Shown here piece after piece: positions 1 through 15,953 of a DNA stretch of 64,000 nucleotides (position 1 is the stretch's first letter; each line of letters begins with the position of its first letter). Position numbers and translations under genes: made by a program. The notes beneath the pieces are model-generated. The model was given only the letters and a program-made list of their open reading frames with translations, ran no database searches and was not told the DNA's origin. The DNA comes from Sequoia sempervirens (lineage: Eukaryota > Streptophyta > Pinopsida > Cupressales > Cupressaceae), in NCBI GenBank assembly GCA_007258455.2, contig VDFB02321281.1, positions 1 through 64,000 on the forward strand, in the 5' to 3' direction.

Positions 1-960
1 ATGGAGGTTAGGTAATGTGCATACTAAGTAATCAAATTTTCAAGATACATACACTTCAAATAATCATCAAATAAAATAATTTATAAAAAAACAAAACTTA
101 TATTATTCATTCTTATTTTTTTTAAATTAATAAAACAAAAAAATGAAGACATGTTGGATATTATGTTATATTGTATTTGATCAAAACATGACCACTTTTG
201 TCTACACTCAATATTACATTCTTAATATTATCCAATTTTAAAAAGCCTCAATAGTTTAGAAGTTAGATTGAGAGCACTACAATTCTTATTCTTATCACAT
301 ATTTAAATTTGTTGCGTAATCATCTTTTACTAAATCTAGGAAAAAAGTGATCTCTTTTGACTCCCTTTTGGTCCTCCATTTCCATACACTTACCTCCTGA
401 GAATATCCATGAGAGAATGCTTTCTTGGAAGAAATCCAAATAGCAAACCTTGTTGAGGCCTTAGATCATGTAATTATGCATTTAGAGGCTCTCATAAATC
501 AAAGAAGAATTGACATCATCCTCAAAGAAAACACACAGCTAGAAGACATTAATCCCATCATCCACATACTTCTACATGAAGAAGGTAGTTCACTTAATTC
601 ACTACACTTGATCAACTCAAGTGGCATCCACAACAATGAGTAGCCATCTTATTTATAAAATGAGCAAATTCTATGTGAGCCAAATTTCAAATCATGCAAT
701 TATGACATTCCACATTCCTAGCCACCACACATCATAAGAATAACTTATTTTTCTATTCCCAAAAACTTCTAACTTTACAACATTAGTAATTTTTTAAAAT
801 TTTAGATTTCTATATTACACATTAATTTTACAATAAGATTGGTAAATACAAAATTAAAGTCAATATTTGTAGGGATCATAAGAAGAGGTTTGTTTTCATC
901 TTAAATCAAGGAAAATTCATTTACAAAACCTTAATTTTATGTGGAGTGAGTTAGGATTGC
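1..960. other. AT-rich intergenic sequence, no supported gene
   Basis: No gene is supported here. A 72-codon open frame at 425-643 has no recognisable domain, and its ends look like chance in AT-rich DNA. No splice-linked exons, RNA gene or transposon terminus was seen. Confidence 0.5.
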
Positions 961-965
961 GACTA

Positions 966-1160
966 GGGATTCACTTGTTTTACAATTGCATGAAATCAAA
1001 TCTAAAAATGCATAGTAATTTATGGAAAAGACTACGACTTGTAGGACTTGTACTAGTAATGTAGGGATCCACCTCTTTTATAATTGCATGAAATCAAATC
1101 CAAAAATGCATAGTAATTTACGAAAAAGACTATGACTTGTACTAATAATATAAGGATCCA
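966..1160. repeat. Two-copy direct tandem repeat of about 95 bp
   Basis: Two adjacent copies share the words TTGCATGAAATCAAATC and AAAAATGCATAGTAATTTA, followed by AAAGACTA and GACTTGTAC. The copies run roughly 966-1065 and 1066-1158 and differ by scattered substitutions plus a short extra block in copy one. No coding sense is apparent. It lies about 350 bp upstream of the DUF6817-type gene. Confidence 0.75.
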
Positions 1161-1512
1161 CTTGACAATATACCAAAGATTAATATAGAAATTAAGTGAA
1201 TTAAAATATATAGAGGCCCTTCAAAAAGAAAATATCTACATGACAAAATTATAAAAATCCAGAATACAAACAAAAAATTTACTAAAATACAACTTGGAGA
1301 ACAATTCGCCTTAGAGAATCATATTTGGTGAGCAATAAAAGTGAAGGTAGAAAATAGGGACAAATATTTCCCTATACAAATGACTAGACGGCATGGGGCC
1401 TGTTTCTATCCACAATCGGGCGTAAGCACTTGCGTAACACCACTTTGATTGAAGGCAAACCCTCTTTAATCTGAATCTTCCCTGCTTTTCTACTCAAAAT
1501 TGAAAGGAAACT

Positions 1513-2775
1513 ATGGAAGCTCAAAATTGCAACAAGGATGAGAGCGTTTTCAATGCACTGTTGCAAAAAACCAGGCCATTCTTGCTGGAAACGTATGAAG
1601 ATATTGACCCTTTAATACCACGATGTATCTCTGCTTTGAGAAGGGCCAGAGCTCCAGAATGTTATCACAAGCATTCCACATTCTTCGACCATTTGGTTGG
1701 AGTTTACCGTGTTCTGGAGTGCTGGAATGCTCCCCACTCTGTCGCCAGGTGTGGTTTATTTCATTCTGCTTATTCTAATTCCATTGTAAATCTTGCCATT
1801 TTCAAGCCAGATATAGACCGACAGGTAGTTAGAGACTTGATTGGTTCAGAGGCAGAAGAACTTGTTCATATGTATTGTGTTGTCCCTAGGCTTGAACTTA
1901 CCTATGAGATGGTTTTGGGGAAATATAATGATGAAGAATTGGTAGCACATCTGGAAGAATCTGAAAAATTCTTGAGCTGTTTTGATGTGGGTAATTGTGT
2001 AAAACCCTCTACATGTGATGGATGGAGGAAAAAATTGCAGGGAGTGGTGCCCCCAGAGGGGATTGTGGTTAAGCATTTTAGAACTGGAGATGATTTGATA
2101 ATACCAAGGAGGCTGGTAGCTCTGTTTCTGCTCCTAACCATGGCTGATCTGAGTGACCAGATGTTTGGTTATATAGATGTTTTGTTTGATAATGAGAATG
2201 GAAGGATGGAGTCCAAAGGAAATACATGGAAGGCTCTGTGGCCTGGTGATGGAAAACCAGCTCTCTGGATGAATGTTGTCTCTAGAATGGGGGCCCTCTA
2301 TACTTTGATTGCAAGAGAGGAAAAGATTCTCAGAAAAGATTTTCAGAAGAAATTTGGGTTTGAACACATAGAGCTTGTCATTCCACCAGTCTTGAATAAC
2401 TGTACAACTGTTGTCAATCCAGCAGATGAGATCCAGGCAAGAGATTTGTATTGGGAAGCTATATGCAAGAAGGGAGATAAAACTGAGGAAGCAGAGGCTC
2501 TTCTGTTGAAGGCTTCTGTTCACAATCCATTAATTGGAGAGCCTCATTTGGTTCTGGCTCAGATTTATTTGTCTGAAGAGAAATATGTGGAAGCAGAAGG
2601 GGAGGTTAAGATGGGTTTGAAGCTACTGTTGGAATGGGGAACTAATTGGGACAAAAGGACTAGCTGGGAAGGTTGGATTTCTTGGGGCAGAGTTATGCTT
2701 GACAAGGCCAAGGAAAAGACATGGCCTAAAACTTCTTGGGGAATTATCAACTTGGGCTTTGTGAATGAGGTTTAA
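1513..2775 (+). CDS. DUF6817-type protein with TPR-like C-terminus (intronless)
   Basis: This is an intact single-exon frame of 420 residues. The N-terminal half (about residues 45-130) carries HSTFFDHLVGVY at 54-65 and GLFHSAYSN at 81-89. I recognise this histidine-rich pattern from the plant and bacterial DUF6817 family, which looks like a diverged HD-type metal-binding fold. His54, His60 and His84 are candidate ligands. The C-terminal part (about 310-405) has paired helices resembling tetratricopeptide repeats, a likely protein-binding surface. No signal peptide or membrane segment is seen, so a soluble protein is expected. The ATG at 1513 is chosen because the conserved region begins soon after it; the next ATG would cut into the domain. 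A run AAATAAATAAAAATAAAG at 2841-2858 may be the poly(A) signal region. Biochemical function is unknown. Reading frame and codon use look like a live host gene. Confidence 0.85.
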   Translation: MEAQNCNKDESVFNALLQKTRPFLLETYEDIDPLIPRCISALRRARAPECYHKHSTFFDHLVGVYRVLECWNAPHSVARCGLFHSAYSNSIVNLAIFKPDIDRQVVRDLIGSEAEELVHMYCVVPRLELTYEMVLGKYNDEELVAHLEESEKFLSCFDVGNCVKPSTCDGWRKKLQGVVPPEGIVVKHFRTGDDLIIPRRLVALFLLLTMADLSDQMFGYIDVLFDNENGRMESKGNTWKALWPGDGKPALWMNVVSRMGALYTLIAREEKILRKDFQKKFGFEHIELVIPPVLNNCTTVVNPADEIQARDLYWEAICKKGDKTEEAEALLLKASVHNPLIGEPHLVLAQIYLSEEKYVEAEGEVKMGLKLLLEWGTNWDKRTSWEGWISWGRVMLDKAKEKTWPKTSWGIINLGFVNEV

Positions 2776-4880
2776 GCTCAAAGTTCTCAAGGTTTTCAAC
2801 TCTGCACACAGTCATGTACTAAGTTACTAGTAAGGCAAAAAATAAATAAAAATAAAGTCTATCTCTGGCTCTTAATTAGCAAAGGGCAGGGGCTCTCTAA
2901 TATCAAGAAATTACAGATATGTATAGAGTTAAAGAGTTTGACAGATATGTACCGTCATGATAAAGATATTTCTAAATAATAAGCATGGTTCTGCTCATCT
3001 TTTCAAAGGTGTTTTCAAAAAAATTAAGGGATGTTTTCCTTATTCCAAGCAATTGGGATCTATAAATCTGGAAAAAATCATTACAAATAAAATTTAGAAA
3101 TAGGAGCTCTGATTTTTTTATTTTCTTAGTTTTTAAAATTTTAAAATTTAAGTAATTATTTGTGAAATGGGATTGTAAATTTTTCTTTTTATTTCAAATT
3201 TTTTAACATTAATTAGTACTATAAAATCTCGTGTTATAAAATTCACTTCAAAACTGTTGATTGTAAAGGGCTTCTTAAATTCTTCTCATTAAATAGCTCC
3301 ACTCTATAGATTTAAATAATAGGTACTTTATTATTTTAAGAAATAATTTTAAATTATACATTACACAAATTAAATATTATATGGGAGCACATGAGCCTTC
3401 TTGTAAGTAAATGCATAAAATTGTAATGTTAGAATAGAATTTTTTCTAAAATATTGATAGGTTTGTTCTTGAGGGTTAGTATAACAATTTCACCTCTTTT
3501 TCTTCTATTATTGTGACTTCTTCTAAGCACCAAAGTGATGGAACGAGCTTTCTCTCAAGATATATTTTTTTAGAAGAAAAAATGCATAGCTTGTCTTTTT
3601 ACACTCTTGTTTTACGCCTATCAATTCATGAATATTATATATTTATATTTAAGTTGCCTTGTTTTGGGTGTACCTTGATTGTCATCTTGAATCTAGCTTA
3701 TTTGTTATTCTTAATTCACAATTGCAAAATAGGATCAATACATTTGTTTATCTCGTCACTGGGACTATACCATGAATGTGTATCTATCCTCTAGACTAGA
3801 CATGGGCATGGATATATACTCTAGACTAGAAGATTCACAAAGCATAGTTTCTCACTATCTTAAATCAACTCTCTTTGGATAATATGATTGCTGCTTGCCA
3901 GTTTGAATGCCAAAAACATCAAATTGGGCACCATGTCATTAGTTCATCATTAGATCAATGGAACATATCATATTATTAGAACAAAGTATTAGAGTCTCAC
4001 TTGCATTACGTCAACACTTGCATTATAAACATGTACTACATAGTTGGTTTATTATCCAAGCATCTTGCATTTTTGCTTGTCATGCATTTAAACTTGTTCA
4101 TTAACAATGAAGGCTAACTAGTTATCAAGGAAGCTTTCATACTTTCTCTTTCAATAAAGATAAGTCTCCCCAATGTGCTTCTCAACACTGCCCATCTTTA
4201 GATGCAAAGGTGTACCATAGACAAGAAAATAAAATATAGAGCTATGCCAATAAGGATAAAACCATGTGAAGAAGATCAAACCCCACAAGCCTAGATAGAT
4301 CTATGATAATAAATATAGTGTTGAGTCAAAAATTAATTCTTTGATTCAAATTGTCAAACATTGATGCACCAGTGAACCTACCATATTATTAGCATAATTG
4401 AGAAATTGGGTAGAATTGGTTTTCTAATAAGTGCAATTGTTGGAACTACTCTATATTTTGGGAAAGGGAAAAAATATCAATTCCATGATGGGCTAGTTTT
4501 TATAGATCTATAAAGAGTTGGATTCAAAGTATGTCTTTTGACTATATATATGAAACATTTTTCTAGAATTAGGAGCTAGACAATATGTGAACTTGTATTT
4601 TTTGAAGTAGAATAATTTTCCTTTATTTTTTCGTTTTTAAGGGTTATTATTTGCTACATTTATTTTTTGCTATGTATTCTTGTTCATTCCAATGTGTTTG
4701 ATTCTTTATTATGGTTGAGTTAATAAATTGTAGTAAGAAAGGTTGGTTTGCATTGGTTTGGTATTAGATCAAACAAAGATGGCTTAAGGGGAATCTATTT
4801 GAACTAAGGAAGGAGAGGGAGGAGGAATGTAGGATCTCAAAGAAATAATGGTAAACAATAGCTCAAGAGATTAGAACCTA
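2776..4880. other. AT-rich intergenic sequence, no gene seen
   Basis: This stretch holds the 3' flank of the DUF6817-type gene and then AT-rich sequence. A 93-codon open frame at 3513-3794 is hydrophobic and low in complexity, with no domain, and I do not support it as a gene. No terminal repeats were found. Confidence 0.45.
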
Positions 4881-4883
4881 TTG

Positions 4884-5036
4884 AAGCTAAGACTAAATCT
4901 AGATGGTTTTGAAGAAAAACAAGACAACTTGAGTAATGCAACTACAGTAGTAGACCTTATGGAGAGGCGCATTGAAGCCATGCCCACAAAAGGATCTAGA
5001 GTCAAGGTTGATATTTTAGACTTTAAAAGTGAAATG
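4884..5036 (+). pseudogene. Retroelement gag-like fragment
   Basis: About 50 codons are open in one frame and contain a segment reading DLMERRIEAMPTKGSRVKVD, followed by I-L-D-F. This resembles the basic stretch that precedes the conserved gag domain in plant LTR retrotransposons. No zinc knuckle or polymerase follows, and the frame ends in a stop at 5037. It lies just left of a separate LTR element and may be an older insertion. The assignment rests on resemblance alone. Confidence 0.4.
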
Positions 5037-5277
5037 TAATGCCTTGAGCATATGTGCCTTGTATGTTTGATTGTTTTTTGCTTTGATTTTTCTATTGTAC
5101 TTATTAGTGTTATTTTATATTGTCATCAATATACTTTATTGATAATGATTTGTACTCGCATCTAGTGTCCCACTATTTATTATGGGATACATATGTTGTG
5201 ACTTTATTATAGTATTTTAGCTTCACTATTTTTAGTATATCAATTATATGTGATTTGATTATGTTATCTAGTTCAAT

Positions 5278-5613
5278 ATTATGATTGTGATAATTAATTA
5301 TTTAATTACTTAGGTCCCTTTTCACAATAACTATGTAAGCTTACTTAGGCTATGCATTTTTTGTCACTCAAGTGATATGATTGAGATGTATTCCATGATC
5401 TAATTTTATCCTCACCTAAGATTTCAACCGGGGTCACTTTTTCCTTTTATAAAGATTCATTATTGTATTTCATTAAGAGGGTTGCACATTCATAATGATT
5501 TGAATGCTTTTTTGGATCAATACCTCTCTTTGGTCTCCATTGTTTTTTTTGTGATAGGTGTTTGATTGCAGGTGATCTTTGGGAGTTGTAGGGTTGAGGA
5601 ATCAACTCCAACA
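5278..5613 (+). repeat. 5' LTR of the short copia-type element
   Basis: It shares with 6951-7318 the words TTTAATTAC, TAGGTCCCTTTTCACA, TCCTTTTATAA, CTCTCTTTGGTCTCCAT and TTGAGGAATCAACTC. It ends in CA next to the primer-binding site. The first 30 bases are poorly conserved. Confidence 0.7.
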
Positions 5614-5625
5614 TGGTATTAGAGC
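5614..5625 (+). other. Primer-binding site (tRNA-iMet type)
   Basis: TGGTATTAGAGC differs by one base from the usual plant copia primer site TGGTATCAGAGC and abuts the LTR end. Confidence 0.7.
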
Positions 5626-6950
5626 TCTAGATCTACAATTTTCTATCTTCTTTTTGAGATTTTTGGTCTTGAGCGATGAAACAGTGAATCTTGGAGTAGA
5701 ACAAACCTCATTGTTGCATCCAAAAGGCCCAAACCCTTAATATCATTTATCCAAATACTAAAATCAAAATAGGGAATTTTTTTTGTGGGCACAAAATCGA
5801 AGGCATTAAATTCCACAGTCATACAAATTTGCACAGTCGTATGGGTTTGTATATTGTACAACATCGTATGGTTCCAAACCTGCATTAAAATTCATGGTAA
5901 CAACCATTGTTTGTGTGAATTCTAGTTTTTTCTAGAAAAAAAATATTGTTGCAATGGTAGGTTTTAGTTGGTTTTTAAAATTTTCTAGCTTCATGCACTT
6001 TCCTTACATTTTTCATAGGTTTGTGACGATCTTCAAAAATACAGGCATTATTTTTAATGATACCTAGCGATCTTTTGAGCTTTCTGAGCCTTATTTTGGT
6101 AGACATTTTTATTTTTGTATACTTTATTTTTATCATTGGCACCTCCAACTGCATTGGTGACTAGCAATGGGCTTCTACTGGTGACACTCTTTTTTTTCAT
6201 TTCTAGCAACTTTTATGTTGCCTTGTGTTAATGCTTACTTGGTTTCTATTTGGAGTGAGCTATGTATCTAGTTTTTCATTCCTATGTATTAGGTGGATGT
6301 TGTGGTTGGTTCCCCTGCATGTTTCATTGAGATGAAACACATGCCATATAAACACTCTTACATTATTGTTTTGTGGAGGCAACCTTCCATCCTCGGTTGA
6401 TCAATTCTTTAAACTATTGGTACTTGTATTTTTGACTTGCAGTATTATTTGTATTGGTTTAGTAGTGTCGTTGGGGTCACTTGTGTAGATTGATGTGCCA
6501 TTTGTATCTTTGACTATTAGATTGTTGCCTTTGCTTTCCATATAACCATTGTTTGAGCAATTTCGTAGGTGTCACTCATACATATTTTTGTCTTCTTGGC
6601 CATGATCTTCATCTTGATTTTAGAGAAGGTTCTTTAGCTTTCGCATTATAGCAGTAATCTTTCGACAAATTTTTGTAACTTCTTCATGCTTCAATGGTGT
6701 TTTTCACGTTCATCTTCTCCTATTCTTTTTGGGATATTGCTTTGTAGGCTTCTTAGTCCTTCATATGTCTTTATCTCGTTCGGAAAGGAGTTTTTCCCAC
6801 AAAGTTTTCTCATTTTCTTTAGTTACGAGAGATCTTTTTTATTTGTATATGAGTACCTCATTAGACCTAATTGTCAGGACCTATCTTTTGCTTTCTATGC
6901 ATTCATCATTAAAAGGTTTTATCTTCTCCCTAAGTTGTACTTAAGGGGGG

Positions 6951-7318
6951 TGCTAGAGTAAAAAGGTTCCTAATGATTATTTAATTACCTAGGTCCCTTT
7001 TCACACTAGCTACTTAAGCTTACTTAGGTCATGTGTTTTTTTTGTCTTAAGTCATAGGATTGGGACACATGCCGTGATCTATTTTTATCATCACCTATGG
7101 TTTCATCTAAGATTGTTTTTTTATTTTTCCTTTTATAAGGATTTATTATGTATCATTCATTAAGAAGGATGTGCATTCATAACGATTCATGCTTTTTTGT
7201 ATCAATAACTCTCTTTGGTCTCCATGGCAATTTCTATTACTTTTTCTCTCTTTCTATGACAAGTGTTTGATTACAAACAATCTTTGAGAGCTATAGGATT
7301 GAGGAATCAACTCTAACA
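6951..7318 (+). repeat. 3' LTR of the short copia-type element
   Basis: It starts TG after a polypurine tract at 6943-6950 and ends in CTAACA. It aligns with 5278-5613 along its length apart from indels. Confidence 0.7.
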
Positions 7319-7323
7319 TCAAT

Positions 7324-8030
7324 TTGACACATGGAAGTGATTTGCATATTGTAGGATTAATTTGCCATAGTGTACTTCAAAAGTATGCTCTCCTTTTGTT
7401 TTCTTAATATTTGAATTGTTAAGGTAGTGTCTAGGGACATTGTTGGGGAGTGCAAACTCAATAGGTAATTGTGTTCTCTTAGGTCAACCCTCTTAATGGG
7501 CTGCAGTAAAAACTATGAGGGATATCAAAGACAAAATTCATCAACATGTAGATTACTATCTTAGATGATATAGATTGTCCCTTAAGAAATTGAAATATAC
7601 TCTAATAGTTCTCTTTGTAATTACCTCTTATTTCTAGATACATTGAATGCCTTTAAAAAACAAATATAACGCACAACGTTAGACATTCTATAATAACAAT
7701 AAGATATAGATTGTCATATTGTGACTATGTAAATAAAAATTAAAATAGCATAACTCTTAAATAAATAAAATAAAACAAACATAATTCTAAAATAAAATAA
7801 CCCTTAAATAAATAAATAATTATAAAATAACTTTTAAATAAATGAAACCAAATAAAATAATTCTTAAGAAAAAAAATAACAATATAAATAAAATAATGTA
7901 ATTTTTAAATAATTCTTAATAGGGGTATTTAAGATTCCAAATTTTTTTTTTTCTCATAAAACCTTGCTTCCATAAATATAAATGTGAAGCTGCATAGGAG
8001 CGCTTATATTAAAGTTCACCCCTTACAATC
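7324..8030. other. Spacer upstream of eL19, no gene
   Basis: This is very AT-rich sequence, with runs of AAATAAAT-type words at about 7730-7920. Nothing coding was seen. The segment next to the gene contains CATAAATATAAATG (7971-7984), a possible TATA region. Confidence 0.4.
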
Positions 8031-8031
8031 C

Positions 8032-8050
8032 AGGGTTTAGGGTTAGGGTT
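8032..8050 (+). promoter_or_regulatory. Telo-box in the eL19 promoter or 5' leader
   Basis: AGGGTTTAGGGTTAGGGTT is an interstitial telomere-like motif. Telo-boxes (AAACCCTAA on either strand) are a known hallmark of plant ribosomal protein and translation-factor promoters. It lies about 100 bases upstream of the eL19 start codon and below a TATA-like stretch at 7971-7984, as expected for coordinated expression in dividing cells. Confidence 0.75.
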
Positions 8051-8148
8051 GCGAGTTCAAAGCTTATTCCATAAAATTTTGAGGTGGGCGGGGCTCGAAA
8101 TTTACGATCATTTCGATTTGGATCTGAGGATCCAATTCGCAGGCGAAA

Positions 8149-13296
<5,148 letters not shown>

Positions 13297-15560
13297 GGGG
13301 CCAATAAATATTTAGAAGCTGAGACATGCTTTTTGTCGGCATATTTATCCAAAGTAATCTGAACAGAGACTTATCGTTAAGTTTTATTTTTATATCATTG
13401 AGAGTTGAGTTTTGTAAGATTCTGCGGGTGTTTTGTATACCTTGTCAATTCGGAATGAAACATATGGTATATGTTTTAAATACCATGGAAAATACAATTT
13501 CTATTTCTTAGGGGATAGTTGCTTGTTGATTCTTGTGATGACCAAGGAAAAAATGAATTCTGGATCGTATTTTACTTGTGCTTTTTGTGATATTTTATTT
13601 TTTATAATTTCTGTATATAGGTCAAAAATTAGAAATCTTAATGCTTCCCTTGGTTATAGAGTGATTGCAAAGTAAGTACAGAGACTTGGACTGGGCTTTC
13701 CAATCTTGAATGTCATACCATTGAGTACTGAAGTTGAATTGTTCAGTTTGGTGTGCATGTTAAAGGTTTTTACTATATCGGGTGGTATATTCGGACTAGG
13801 TAGAACAGCGATAAACTGACAGATTCATTGACTAGAGGGCTGCTTATCTAGGGTGCTTGGATGTCGAGAGTCTCGAGATATATCATACGAGCTCTTTAAC
13901 ATCTTCCCCTTTAGGTGTAGAAAAAGCCTCGGAAGGAGAACATCTCCTGTGGATTTTGCTTTTCTGTACATAGATGATAACTTTGAACCACTTGTGCTTG
14001 AAACCATGATCATCTTGAAACAGAACTGTAAATAAGCTCAAAAATCAACTAGCAGTACATATGATTTTCACAGTCCATAATATTGTATTATAATGTGTAG
14101 TTTCTGATTTTGACAAATTCACAGAATCAAAACCAGAAACTACACACTGTAATGCTGTCAGTCGAATAGCGATCATTGCTTGGACGTTGCATGTCCTTTA
14201 CCTGCTGCTCATTCCAGTCCGTTCATTGCTGAGCCGTTTCTCTATTCTAACCAAGAAGTTTCTCCATGCTATTGTGGTTGGGTCCAAACTCCACACTGTT
14301 GCCCCACCAAAAGAAGCATTGAAATCCTTTCTTATGTCCGTGGGAGTCAAGTGAAGAAAATATCATACAACCGTAGCAATACATGTATATAAAGTTCTGA
14401 TCCATTAATCTATTCACGTGGAATAGGGATTGTAACTATTCTCTGACCTCCAGGAAGAAATACAGTTTGCAGGACTCTGGAAATTCTTTCCCAAGTGGGA
14501 AATCAAATCAAACCTAAAGGAAATATCCTGCAAGCAAGAATAGAAATCAATGTTAACATACACGAGTAAAGCTTACTATAGGAAATTTTGAACTTGGACC
14601 TGGGATGCCATATTATTTTAGTTAGTGGTTCAATTAAATGGTTTCAATGGGAATTAAAAAAAAAATCACACAAGGATCAATTGAAGGTCAAATATACTGA
14701 ATTAAATTGTTAGTAGTTTTAATTTATTCAATTCAATACTATTCATATTGAATTAAATTTAATGGTTCAATTACATAATCTCAAAGACGAACATTTAATT
14801 ATATAATTTTGAAGAGAAATATGTGTTTCTTGAAAATTAAAAGAAATTGTATTGAATTGAATTGTAGTTTATTTATAATTTGAAGAGAAATATTTCTTAA
14901 AAATGAAAGGGAATATAAAAAAGTTCAACATCAAACTATAGTCACTCCAAAATCAGTTAATATTAAGTTAAATTGTGAAGAGTTCAAAAAGATATTTCCT
15001 AAAAATTTGAAGGGTTTAGAAAAAAAATAAAATCAACATTATGCTAGCATCAATTGAAAATCAATCATAATGAAGTTCCTAAAAATGAAGTGAAAATTTA
15101 AAAATAAATTTTGTTTCATTATATTTTGGGAATAAGATAAAACAAAAGGTAGAAGGCACTAATACTATATGAGCTATGATAAAGGTGTCAGATGTTCCTT
15201 TCTACATAATTCACAAAAAAAATAAGAAGTATTAGATAGTTGTGTATGATATTCTTATTTATTTGTATCTATAGTATTTTTTGATGTAAGAGGTCAAATG
15301 AATATAATGCAGGGAGGTTAATATGCTCATAAATAGGTGCCTTACCTAAACTTCTCAAAATAAAATTGCCAACAGAAAAGGAATTCTTCTAACAGTGTTA
15401 AAAAATAAAATTATTCAACAGCATGCCAGGCTTTATAAGGAAAGTGTTTTTATCATAAACATTGATGTAGAGCATTGTCAATATAGACGTTTGAGGTGGT
15501 ATATAATATTTATATATGCAACCTAAATTTCTTTCTGACTGTAATATAACTTTTTTCTGT
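13297..15560. other. eL19 3' flank and intergenic DNA without a supported gene
   Basis: The first bases form the eL19 3' UTR; an AATAAATATTT word at 13305-13315 may serve polyadenylation. Short frames around 13326-14392 have no domain. From about 14600 the sequence becomes AT-rich repeat-like DNA. One short hairpin lies at 14094-14146 (listed separately). Confidence 0.4.
14094..14146. repeat. 20-bp inverted repeat (hairpin)
   Basis: TGTGTAGTTTCTGATTTTGA pairs with TCAAAACCAGAAACTACACA with a single non-Watson-Crick position, around a 13-nt loop. No target duplication is obvious. It lies about 800 bp downstream of the eL19 stop. It may be a miniature transposon relic or a structured RNA; neither is shown. 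Confidence 0.65.
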
Positions 15561-15953
15561 TTGGCTCTAGCTGGGATGCCTATTCTAAGTTAGCTATGCT
15601 CCACCAACCTATTTTCATATTGGACATTAATATAAGATTTCTTCTAATACACTTTGGTTCTAGCTGGGATGCCTATTCTAAGTTAGCTATGCTCCACCAA
15701 CCTATTTTCATATTGGACATTAATATAAGATTTTTTCTAATACACTTTGGTTCTAGCAATTAGCTATACTATACTATGTTTTTTCATTCTACTATCTTAT
15801 TTTCATATTGAACATTAATATAATATTTCTTGTAATATACTTGTTTGGATCTAGCTGGGATGCCTATTCTAAGTTAGCTATACTATGCTTTTCCATGACC
15901 TATTTTCATATTGGATATTATATTAATATAATAGTTCTTTTAGTACACTTGCC
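15561..15953. repeat. Tandem repeat, period about 93 bp, four units
   Basis: Units begin near 15561, 15654, 15747 and 15845 with TTGG(C/T/A)TCTAGC. Units 1, 2 and 4 share TGGGATGCCTATTCTAAGTT, and all share CATATTG-ACATTAATATAA-like sequence with a T-rich tail. Units 1 and 2 are almost identical, which suggests a recent local duplication; unit 3 is diverged. Confidence 0.85.

Larger units (their letters stand above)
5278..7318 (+). mobile_element. Short non-autonomous copia-type LTR retrotransposon
   Basis: Two degenerate direct repeats (about 5278-5613 and 6951-7318) flank about 1.3 kb. The left repeat ends in CAACA and is followed at once by TGGTATTAGAGC (5614-5625), a near match to the initiator-methionine tRNA primer site. 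The right repeat begins TGCTAGAG directly after the purine run AAGGGGGG (6943-6950). TCAAT occurs on both sides (5273-5277 and 7319-7323) and may be the target duplication. The interior has no gag or pol that I can recognise, so the element needed help from another copy. LTR divergence is high by eye, so the insertion is old. The left boundary is the least certain. Confidence 0.75.

Noticed and set aside
425..643. 72-codon open frame
   Set aside because: No domain, no flanking splice sites or conserved sequence, and it sits in AT-rich DNA where such frames arise by chance.
3513..3794. 93-codon hydrophobic open frame as a membrane protein
   Set aside because: T-rich DNA automatically gives F, L and I-rich translations. 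There is no start context, domain or homology I can recognise.
6686..6961. Overlapping frames just before the right LTR as a gene of the short element
   Set aside because: Low-complexity F/L/S-rich translation that runs through the polypurine tract and matches no retroelement protein.
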